47,372 bases of DNA. It comes from Nocardia cerradoensis NBRC 101014 (GTDB taxonomy: Bacteria > Actinomycetota > Actinomycetes > Mycobacteriales > Mycobacteriaceae). Below the pieces are notes generated by a model, which saw only the letters and a program-made list of their open reading frames with translations, did no database searches and was not told the origin of the DNA. The stretch's first letter is position 1; each line of letters begins with the position of its first letter. Shown one piece after another: positions 7,846 through 16,400 of this stretch. The position numbers and the translations under genes are program-made. The stretch is from positions 1-47,372 of the forward strand of contig NZ_BAFW01000223.1 of assembly GCF_000308535.1 (NCBI RefSeq). Direction: 5' to 3'.

Positions 7846-9258
7846 GTGGACGAGCTGCCGCTCGCGGTCGATCGATCGGACCGGCGTCCGCTGTCGGTAC
7901 AGATCGCCGACGAGCTGCGCAACGCCGCGACCGACGGGCGATTGCGCGGCGGTGACCGTATGCCCTCCTCGCGAGCCCTCGCCGCCCGCCTCGGCGTCAG
8001 CCGCACCGTGGTCACCGCCGCCTACGACCAATTACATGCCGAGGGCTGGATTTCCGGGCGGCACGGATCGGGGACATACCTCACCGCGGCACCCGCGCCT
8101 GCCTCGAACCATGCCGGCGCCCAGGCGGATTCGGATTCCGCCGGGGAGCTGCTGGACCTCGCGCCCGGCGCCCCCTGCGCGGAGGCGATGGACAGCGCCG
8201 CATGGCGACGAGCCTGGCGGGCTGCCGGCGATCGCGGCCCAGCGGTGCGCAAGGACCGCGCCGGCGATCCCGGCTATCGGGCCATGGTCGCCGAACATCT
8301 GCTGCGCCATCGCGGACTGCGCGTCGATCAACCGGCACGGATCATCGCGACCGCCGGAACCAGTTCCGCCGTGGCCGAATTCGCCCGTGCGGTGCTGCGG
8401 CCCGGCGATGCCGTCGCCATCGAAGATCCCGGATATCTGCGCGCGGTCGGCGCCTTTCGTTCCGCCGGAGTCGAGGTGGTCCCGGTGCCGATGGACCGCG
8501 ACGGGATCCTGGTCGAATCGATTCCCGCTCATGTCCGCGCGGTGTATTGCACTCCGGCACATCAATTTCCACTCGGCGTACGGATGCCCGCAGGGCGCCG
8601 GATCCAGCTCGTGGACTTCGCGCGGCGCACCGGCGCGGTGATCATCGAAGACGACTACGACGGGGAACTGCGCTACGACAGCGCACCGCTGCCCCTGCTC
8701 GCCGGGCTCGCGCCCGATCTGGTCGTCCACCTCGGCACCACCTCGAAGATCCTCTCGCCCACCCTGGGCGTCGGATGGCTGGTCGCCGCCCCATGGATCG
8801 TGGCGGCCGTACTGGAGCACCGCGAGTCGACCGGCGCCTGGCCGGCCCCGGCCGGTCAGCTGGTGCTGGCCGAACTCGCTCGCCACGGCGATCTTGCCCG
8901 CCATCTGCGCCGACTGCGCCGGGAAGTGCCGCCCCGGCGCACCCTCACCGTCACCGAACTACGCCGCCACGGCCTCGATATCCGCGGCGACGACGCCGGA
9001 TCCCACCTGGTGGTTCCCCTCCCCGATGCGGCGGCCGAAGGCCGTGCCATCGCGCTCGCGCGCCGCCGCGGTGTCCTCCTCGACGGGCTGGCCCGCCACC
9101 ACGCCGGACCTCGGCAGGCGTTCGGCATCGCGCTGGGATACACCGCGGTGCCCCGTGACCAACTCCCCCGCGCCCTCCGGATCGCCGCCGAATGCCTCGC
9201 CGCCGCCGCGCACGGAACGCACACCGATGTGCGCGCCACTTTCCAGGGCTGGCAATAG
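7846..9258 (+). CDS. MocR-type regulator (GntR HTH fused to a class I aminotransferase domain)
   Basis: The 470-aa product has two domains. Residues ~10-80 are a GntR winged helix (PLSVQIADELRNAATDGRL, MPSSRALAARLGVSRTVVTA, WISGRHGSGTYL). Residues ~110-460 are a fold-type I PLP domain, with IIEDDYDGELRY providing the Asp that contacts the pyridine nitrogen and GTTSKILSP the PLP Lys. Such proteins sense PLP or an amino-acid adduct and regulate neighbouring genes. The start is GTG 7846, five bases after GGAGAA. It is divergent from the PNPOx-like gene, its likely target; PdxR-like control of vitamin B6 metabolism is one possibility. The next gene begins 168 bp downstream; that gap (9259-9426) shows no convincing promoter or hairpin. 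Confidence 0.92.
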   Translation: MDELPLAVDRSDRRPLSVQIADELRNAATDGRLRGGDRMPSSRALAARLGVSRTVVTAAYDQLHAEGWISGRHGSGTYLTAAPAPASNHAGAQADSDSAGELLDLAPGAPCAEAMDSAAWRRAWRAAGDRGPAVRKDRAGDPGYRAMVAEHLLRHRGLRVDQPARIIATAGTSSAVAEFARAVLRPGDAVAIEDPGYLRAVGAFRSAGVEVVPVPMDRDGILVESIPAHVRAVYCTPAHQFPLGVRMPAGRRIQLVDFARRTGAVIIEDDYDGELRYDSAPLPLLAGLAPDLVVHLGTTSKILSPTLGVGWLVAAPWIVAAVLEHRESTGAWPAPAGQLVLAELARHGDLARHLRRLRREVPPRRTLTVTELRRHGLDIRGDDAGSHLVVPLPDAAAEGRAIALARRRGVLLDGLARHHAGPRQAFGIALGYTAVPRDQLPRALRIAAECLAAAAHGTHTDVRATFQGWQ

Positions 9259-9426
9259 CAGCCCGGTTGCATGCGGGCCTCGGTTACGAAATTCTCGATC
9301 CGAATGCGGCCCTGACGAGCGATAGATCGAGGCGGTGGTGGGAATTGCTTCTGCTCCTCCCGAGGCCGAGGTACGCAGCCGCGGGAGTGGCCGCGTATCG
9401 GCGTTTCGTGGATCAGGGAGTGTGCG

Positions 9427-10812
9427 GTGATCGGGTCCGGGAGTAGGGATCTCGCGGACGTGGCGGACCGGATCACCACGGGCCTGCGCGAGCTCGCACC
9501 GCCCGGATGGCAGCGGCTGGAGGCGGCGTTCGCGGTGACCGTTGTCACCGAGTCGGCGTTGTTCCTGGTCGATGACGGTGACGGGCCGACCAGGTGTCAG
9601 GTGTCGGACGAGGTGTGGGCCTGGGTGCGCCGGCACCGGGAGATCTCGGCCGAGCTGGAGAGCGAGCCGTGGTGGCGGATCGTGGTGCGCGCCGACGCGG
9701 AGGAGGCCGAGGTCGTCGTCGATCACGGAGCCGAGCCGTTTCCCGGGGAGCAGCTGTTCGCACCGCAGGCCTACCTGGCCGACCTGGAACATCATCCGCG
9801 CCGGCGGCTGCCGGTGTGGTTGGCGGCCTACCTCGGGCGCGGTGAATCCCAGTCGAGGCCACCGCGCGCCGCCTGGGACGGAATGCGAGCGGACCGGAAT
9901 GCGGGCGTGCGGGCGGTGCCGGTCACGGGAGAGTTGCCGGACCTGCGGATACTGTGGGCACGGTGGGCGGTGCTGGCCGCGGCCTTCGTAGCGGTCGGCT
10001 CGGAACGGGGGCCACGAATCGGCCCGTCCGTGGGCATCTTCGAAAGCGCGACCCACAGCGGGTCGACCTTGACGTTGCTTCCCGGGGATCGGGCGGTGCT
10101 GTCGGGTGGCGTGTGGGAAGCCCCCGCCTTGGACGTCGCCTACAACAGGGGCGGCGCGATGCCGAATGTGTTTGCGGGAGCCCCGGATTGGGTGGCGGAC
10201 CCGGTGCTCAATCCGCGGGTGCTGACCGGCATGCTGTCGTTCTGCTACTGGTGGGAGGAGGGGCAGTGGTACCGGGGCGAATCCGCTCCGGTGTCGGAAT
10301 GCGCGGCGGCGCTGCCCGCGGTGTGGACTGCCGACACGGTGGCGCGAGTAGTCGCCGATGTGGTGGAGAATCCGTCGCCGGATGCCGCCGCGTTGCTGGT
10401 GTCGGCTGCGCAGGCCGCGGCGGTGACACGTGAGGCGATCGTGCAGGTGGTCGGTGCCGACACCGGGGCCGACGTCGCCGGTGCGCTGTTCCAGTTCGTC
10501 CTCGCCGATCTGGTGGCCGGCGAGGTCGCCGGGATCGGCGAAGCGGAGGCGTTGAGGCTGGTGCGCGATCACATCCGCGAGCGCGGGTACGACACCGCGG
10601 ACTACCCTCCGTCGTCCTTGCGTGCCGACCGGCTCAGCGTGGGCTGGATGGTGCGATCGCCGGTGCCGGACAACGACATCGCCCTGGACCGTGCGGTCTT
10701 CTATGTCGCCGACGACGGTGTCGTGGAACGCTCGAGTTCGTCGGTGCCGCTGTCGGTTTTCGTGACCGACTTCGAGCGACGGCTCCGCCTGCGGGTCGGC
10801 GGCCGGATCTGA
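9427..10812 (+). CDS. YezG/TNT-immunity-like protein, first gene of the toxin locus
   Basis: The 461-aa cytoplasmic-looking protein has no signal peptide. The N-terminal ~140 residues (WQRLEAAFAVTVVTESALFL, ESEPWWRIVVRADAEEAEV, PFPGEQLFAPQAYLADLE, RLPVWLAAYL) resemble the YezG/IFT-type fold of immunity factors that sit beside TNT-like toxins; this is judged from the pattern of conserved aromatic and proline positions. A second domain from about residue 175 (AAFVAVGSERGPRIGPSVGI, FCYWWEEGQWYRGES) is of unknown function. GTG 9427 is preceded by AGGGAG about six bases upstream. It lies 16 bp before the WXG100 gene and so probably shares its mRNA. An immunity or chaperone role for the giant product is inferred from context only. 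Confidence 0.82.
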   Translation: MIGSGSRDLADVADRITTGLRELAPPGWQRLEAAFAVTVVTESALFLVDDGDGPTRCQVSDEVWAWVRRHREISAELESEPWWRIVVRADAEEAEVVVDHGAEPFPGEQLFAPQAYLADLEHHPRRRLPVWLAAYLGRGESQSRPPRAAWDGMRADRNAGVRAVPVTGELPDLRILWARWAVLAAAFVAVGSERGPRIGPSVGIFESATHSGSTLTLLPGDRAVLSGGVWEAPALDVAYNRGGAMPNVFAGAPDWVADPVLNPRVLTGMLSFCYWWEEGQWYRGESAPVSECAAALPAVWTADTVARVVADVVENPSPDAAALLVSAAQAAAVTREAIVQVVGADTGADVAGALFQFVLADLVAGEVAGIGEAEALRLVRDHIRERGYDTADYPPSSLRADRLSVGWMVRSPVPDNDIALDRAVFYVADDGVVERSSSSVPLSVFVTDFERRLRLRVGGRI

Positions 10813-10828
10813 CGGTTCGAGGCGGAAT

Positions 10829-12421
10829 ATGAGCGGCGAACTTCGACTGGACCTGGCCGGTCTGCGCGAACGGGGGGCACGGCTGAGCGAACTCGCCGAC
10901 CGCGTCGGACAGACCTACGCGGGACTGCGGGATTGCCTGGACCAGGCTCGCGGCAGCTGGGGCGACGACTATATGGGCCGTCAGTTCGCCGAGCAGTTCA
11001 CACCGCATGCCGATCAGATGCTGGCCAATGTGCGGGCGATGGAGAAGGGGCTGCACAGCACGGCGTCCGGAATCGTCGGTGTCGCAGACGAATTCGACGC
11101 CCAGGATGCCGGCAACGCCGCCCGGCTGGCCGACGCGGCAGAGGATCGGACTCCGGGAGGCGGGAGCTCGCCGACGCTTCGACCGGACAATGCGGCCGGC
11201 CCGACGGCGCCGGTCGATACCGGTGCACAGGTCCCGTACGACCCCGCCGCGTCCGCTCCGGCACGCAATTCCGCGGTCGCCGACGGTCCGGCGCGGCGCG
11301 CCGGACAACCCCCGGCCGGTGGCTCGCAGTCACCGAACGGTTCTCCGGCGCGGACCGTCCCGCAGGATGGGGCGCAGTCCCGCTCGCCGTGGAATCAGGA
11401 TCGGCCGACGTCCGATCCGTCCGGGCAGGACGGGCGACACCCGGCCGGTGATTCCGATCGCCGGCCCTCCTCCGTGTCGGCGCCGCCGCCGTCCTCGTCG
11501 GCACCGCCTCCCGCCGACCGCCGCAACGCGCCGCGGGCCACGGACGCCTCGTCCGGCGGCCGAGCGGCACCGCCGAAACGGGGCGATACGCCGTGGGGAG
11601 GGCAGCCGCCTCGCCCTTCCGGCACACCGGGAAGGAGCGAAACTCCCGGAAAGACCGGATCTCCCGGCCGGCCGGAGTCGAATCCCCGGCACGGTTCCCC
11701 GCCACGATCCGGCCGTCCGTCCCGCGACAAGGCACGTGCGGATGATCGGCGCCGCTCCCGCGAACAGCGGGCGTCCGATCCGATGATCGGCTGGCTGGCA
11801 CGGACAGTGGCCGAGCGCCACGGGGTGGAGGTGACCGGGTTCGACACACCCGGCCTCCAGCTGCCGCCCGTACGGGACTTTCTGGCGGCGGTGGACCGTG
11901 TTCTCACCGAGTACCCGATGATCCGGCTGAATTCGGTCGCGGTGGCGGAGCTCGGCGGTGAACGGGGCACGGTGCGATGGAGTCGTGAACCGGGCGACGA
12001 GGGCTCCCTCAGCTCGATGACGCTCGACCTGCGCACCGCGCGAGAACCGGCGGCCGACCCGACCACGGAATCCGGCGGCGAGCCGGCGCGATCGGAGATC
12101 TATCCGGCGACGCTGCACGAGTTGGGCCGGGCCCTCGACGACGCCGGTGGCGGCGCAGCGCGCAAGCAGGCGCAGCGTGTCCTGATCGAGGAATACCTGC
12201 GCCGGGATCCGCAGCCGGACCGCACACTCGCCGAAGTGGTGAGCGGTTACCGGGACTGGCGAGCCGGCTTGGCCGGGAAGGCCACGGCACCAGGCGAATT
12301 CGATGTAGGCCACGCGCTCGGAATCGCGTTCGCCGAGGTGGTGCAGCACGGTGCCGAGGCGGGCATCCAGGCGAGATTGCTGCATGCGGTGCTGGTCGCC
12401 GCGGCATCTCGACCGGTGTAG
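10829..12421 (+). CDS. WXG100 protein with Pro-rich linker and C-terminal degenerate metallopeptidase-like domain
   Basis: The 530-aa product begins with a WXG100/ESAT-6-like helical hairpin (residues 1-95). A SWGDDYMG turn stands where WXG is expected, with heptad-like flanks LRERGARLSELADRVGQTY and MLANVRAMEKGLHSTASGI. Residues ~100-315 are a disordered Pro/Ser/Arg/Gly-rich linker. The C-terminal ~200 residues (from DPMIGWLARTVAERHGVE) parallel the metallopeptidase domain of the giant neighbour, but the zinc motif reads HELGR (residues ~430-435) instead of HExxH, and the third-ligand Glu position is His in VGHALGIAF. Catalysis is therefore unlikely. It may be a secretion partner, decoy or regulator of the giant product. 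Its TAG overlaps the next ribosome site, so the two genes are translationally coupled. Confidence 0.85.
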   Translation: MSGELRLDLAGLRERGARLSELADRVGQTYAGLRDCLDQARGSWGDDYMGRQFAEQFTPHADQMLANVRAMEKGLHSTASGIVGVADEFDAQDAGNAARLADAAEDRTPGGGSSPTLRPDNAAGPTAPVDTGAQVPYDPAASAPARNSAVADGPARRAGQPPAGGSQSPNGSPARTVPQDGAQSRSPWNQDRPTSDPSGQDGRHPAGDSDRRPSSVSAPPPSSSAPPPADRRNAPRATDASSGGRAAPPKRGDTPWGGQPPRPSGTPGRSETPGKTGSPGRPESNPRHGSPPRSGRPSRDKARADDRRRSREQRASDPMIGWLARTVAERHGVEVTGFDTPGLQLPPVRDFLAAVDRVLTEYPMIRLNSVAVAELGGERGTVRWSREPGDEGSLSSMTLDLRTAREPAADPTTESGGEPARSEIYPATLHELGRALDDAGGGAARKQAQRVLIEEYLRRDPQPDRTLAEVVSGYRDWRAGLAGKATAPGEFDVGHALGIAFAEVVQHGAEAGIQARLLHAVLVAAASRPV

Positions 12422-12433
12422 GTGGTGCCGGTG
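12420..12433 (+). promoter_or_regulatory. Ribosome-binding site that decides the start of the giant gene
   Basis: AGGTGG at 12420-12425 lies five bases before GTG 12431 and overlaps the TAG (12419-12421) of the upstream gene. In-frame GTGs at 12422 and 12425 are inside this ribosome site, so 12431 is the best start. The overlap implies re-initiation by ribosomes finishing the WXG100 gene. Confidence 0.7.
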
Positions 12434-13430
12434 GACGGTTCGTTGTTCAGCCCCGTCGTCGAGCTGCGGAACACCTTCGAAAGTCTGCCCGACATGCTCC
12501 GGCGCCCGATCGAGATGGTGGTGTTCGGCGGCGAACTCCCGCGCGCCGACATCTCCGAGATGCGCCGGATGGCCGCCGAGCTCCGAGCACGCGGGGAGGA
12601 GCTGGACGGACACGCCAGAGATATCGAAGCCGTTCTCGCGGAGGAAGATTCAGTAGGCGAGCTGGCCGACCGACTGCGCGACGCATTGCGATCGTACGGA
12701 AAAGGCGCGGCCCAGCTCGGTAACGACGCGGCCACCCTGGCCGACCAAGCGCAGGCGGCCGCCAACGACGCGGAGAAGTGGCTGTGCGTGATGTTCACGT
12801 TCGGTATCCACCTGGCGTGGCGCATCTTCGGTGTGGTGAGCAGCGCCGCGGCGGCGGGACCGGCCGGCTCGGCCGCCGCCGCGCCCACCGTGGACGCCAT
12901 GCTCGTCGAGGGACGCGGCGAGGTAACGGCCATGCGGGCGAGCCTGGAACGGGCGATCCAGGCCGGTGCGGCGAAGGCGGCTACTCGGCTGGCCGCGGCG
13001 GGCCCGTTGCAGTTCGCCACCATGCTGGGCAAGGCGGCCGCGCTGCCCGTGGGCGTGGACGCGGGGGTGCAGGCGCTGCAGGTCGCCACCGGCGATCGCA
13101 CCGCCGACATCATCGGATCGGACGGATCGAATCCGACCGGCATCGATCTGAAGTCGATCGAAGTCGCGGCCTTGGCGGGGATGGGTGGAGCGGCGGGCGG
13201 CATGCTCGCCGGAAAGTTCGCGCCGATGGTATTTCCCGGGATCGGCAGCAGTCGCTTGGCCATGGGCCTGGTGCACGGCACCGCCGGTGCGATATCGGGT
13301 CTGGGTGCGGCCTCGATGGTGGCCGGTTGGCCGCAGCACTACGACCAGGTGCTCGCGCCGTTGCTCAACGGCGCATTCGCCGGGGGCGTGCATTCCCGCG
13401 GCGGCGCCCCCGTAAGGACCGTCGACGGCG
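12431..13430 (+). other. Giant protein: WXG100-like/CpnT-like N-terminal domain
   Basis: An Ala-rich helical region of ~330 residues. LPRADISEMRRMAAELRARG and AAQLGNDAATLADQAQAAAN resemble the WXG100-like N-terminus of CpnT and other actinobacterial toxins sent through ESX/type VII systems. EKWLCVMFTFGIHLAWRIFG and later Gly/Ala-rich helices (AALAGMGGAAGGMLAGKF, GTAGAISGLGAASMVAGWP) are hydrophobic and could insert into membranes or pack as a bundle. A canonical W-x-G is not evident. The export role rests on resemblance and on the WXG100 gene directly upstream. Confidence 0.7.
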
Positions 13431-16400
13431 GCGGGACCTTCACACCACCCGACGCGTTCGCGGCAGGGCAGGACGGGAAAGCCGGCACGCCGCGGCGGCC
13501 GGTCGAGGTGTCGGCGGAATCGAAACGGGCGTGGGCGGACGCGCGGAAGGCGTGGGGCCCGACCGCGGAGCCCACGAAGACCGCAGGTGAGCGCGGCGGG
13601 CCTCGCGCCGAGGTCACAGCGGAGACCGCGGCCGCGGAACCACGCCCACGCAGCGAACGGGGTGCATCGATCGGAGCCGATGGCCGCCAGTCCGGGCAAC
13701 AGGTGCGTCCGCCGTCCTCCGACGCTGCCCCGACACGGTCGGGCACGCATTCCGAGACAGCTGCTCCGGGCGAGCGGCCAGCGGCCGAGAAACCGGTCGC
13801 CGCCGCGAAGCCGACCGCGCCCCGATCGGTCGACGCGCTGGGCGAAACCTCGCCGCCGCCGAAGCTCCCCGCGAGCGCGACGCCACGCCCGGTGGGCGAG
13901 GTTCACGAAAAAGCCGCCGCCCCAGGCGAAAACAGTGCGCACGCGAAACCCAGGCCGAGCCCGGCCGGAGAACACATCGCGGTCGCGGACGGCACCGCGA
14001 CATCGGCACGACCCCATCCGGTCGCCGAGGGTGAAGCCGGTTCGCCGCCGACGGCTCGCGACGCGCACGAATCGCCTGGTGGTGCGGAGCGTTCGGTCCC
14101 GCAGCGGGAGGCGACCGCCGAGCAGTCCGGCCCGGAAAGTCCCGAGCACTCGGGCCGGACCGAGACGGACGGCGCTGAAACGCCCGTCGCGGAGCAACAT
14201 TCGTCCTCGGCGCACGATGAGCACAGTGGTCCGGCCACCGATCACGACAGTCTCGCCGACGACGCCGGTCTGCCACGCAGCGACCGGGACCGGGCGGTCG
14301 ATCTACTGATCGACTTCCACGCGGCTTCCGCCGACCATGTTCCGGAAAGTCAACGCCTGCACAATCTTCCGGACGACGTGCTGATGGCCGGCCTGCACAG
14401 CGGCGATGAGCACCAGTCGTTGCTGGCGACGATGGAGATCATCCGGCGCGGCACGATCAGCGAGAAGGTGCCCGGCGGCATGGTGCTGCGGGTCGAACAG
14501 GCCGAAGCCGTTTACGCGATGAAATGGCGTCCGGTGGAAATGAAACCAGGCCAGGGCAAATCGCTGGTATTCATGGCCGCCGCAATGCAACGGGCGGTGC
14601 AGCACAAATCGGTTCTGCTCGTCACGACGACCGATGGGCTGGCCAATCGCGAAGTCGACACGTATCGGAAGTTGCTGACCGACGATCGAGACGTCGCCGA
14701 AGTACGACAGTTGTTGGGCGACTTCGGGATCGACGTGTTTCGCGCCGACCAGCAGAACGGCTTCGGACCGATCACGGAGGGCCGGCCGGCGATCGTGGTC
14801 GCGACCGGCGAGACGGTAGGGCATCTGTGCAATGCCGGTAACAAGCCACCGCGACATGCGTTGATCGACGAGATGGACGGAATCATCGACCGGGGCGAAC
14901 GGCAGTTCCTCCGGTCGGAAGGTGCCGAGCAGGCGGCGCCGGAGGCAACCGCCAAGCAGGTATTCGATGCCCACGATTTTCTCACCGAGGCATTGGCGAA
15001 AGGGGCTCTGTCACACGAGGATTTCGGCCTCCGGCGCATCTCGGAGGAAGTAGGAGAGCATGCCGACGGGACACCGGAGGTCATGCACTGGTACGACGGT
15101 CAGCCCGAACTCACGCCCGAGGGCCGGGCGAAGGTCGAGGCACTGCCCGGCGGAAAAGACTGGCTGGACGGAATGGGCGCCTCCCGGCTGGAGACCGCGG
15201 CCCACGCCGAATTCCTCGTCCGTGCAGGCGTCCACTACGAGATGGACGCGGGCAAGATCGTCATCATCGACCAAGCCGAACACGGTCTGCAACGAAACCC
15301 GAAGACCTCGAGCGAATCACGGTGGAGCGCGGAACCGGGCAAGGCGAGTCTCGCCCAGGCGATCGAAGCCAAGGAGTTCCGGGCGGCCGAGGCCCGAGGA
15401 GAGAAGGCCGAGGCGCATCGGATCGTGGTGCGCGCGGACGCGGAGTCCGCCAAACGCATCGATTCGGTCGAAATCTACCGCGTCGGAACCGAATCCTTCT
15501 TCGATGAAGTGACCGGTGCATCCGGCACCCTCACCGACCTGAACCCGGTACTGAAGAAGATCTACGGTCTGCAGGAGGCCCACGAGGTCGCACGGTCGCA
15601 GACACATCGGCTGGTGGAGGGACAGCATGATGTGGTCGAGAGCACCCATGCCAAACTGCGCGCGATCGCCGAATACGCGAACGAGATGCGGGCCGGAGGC
15701 GAGGGCCGGTTCCAGGAGATCCTGTGTCACCGCAACGATCTGGTCGCCCGGCAGGTCGAGGCACTGGTGCGCGCAGGAGTGCCCCGAGAGGCGATCGAAG
15801 CGGTCGATGCCAAGCGGATCATCGGCTGGGGTGCGGACTGGGAAGCCCAGTTGCAGAAGGTTTTCGACGAAGCTGGTGAGCAGGGCAAGATCCTGGTGAT
15901 CAACCGGCAGGGCCAGCGCGGTGTCGACATCTCGGTGTCGGAGGCGGTGAAGGCCAAGGGCGGCATGCACGTCTGGATGACCGAGGCCCCCGAGCAGTCC
16001 TACATCCACGAACAGGCCAAGAATCGCACCGCGCGCAACGGCGACCGCGGCAGCGCGCAAGTGGTGATGTCGACGCAGGACGCCCTGATCCGCAATGCCA
16101 TGCACCTGCGCGGGGTCCGTGAGGCGGTCGTCGTCTACGAACAGGCCGTGGCCGCCCACCGGGCCGATCCGACGCCCCGGACCCACGACGCGGTCGTCGC
16201 GGCGAGCCATGCCATCCGTGAGATGACACCGGAACTGCAGCAGCGTGCGCTGCGGCACTCCACCGCGGAGTTCATCCGCCATCACGCGAGCGCCACATAC
16301 CTTCCCGCCCTCGCCGTCGCCGAGGCCGAGACCGGGCACTACCGCGACGACACCGACTTCGGCCGCCCGGACGGGCCGGTGGACCGGACGGCCCGCTTGG

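Noticed and set aside
12422..12427. GTG at 12422 or 12425 as start of the giant gene
   Set aside because: Both fall inside the AGGTGG ribosome site that best serves GTG 12431.
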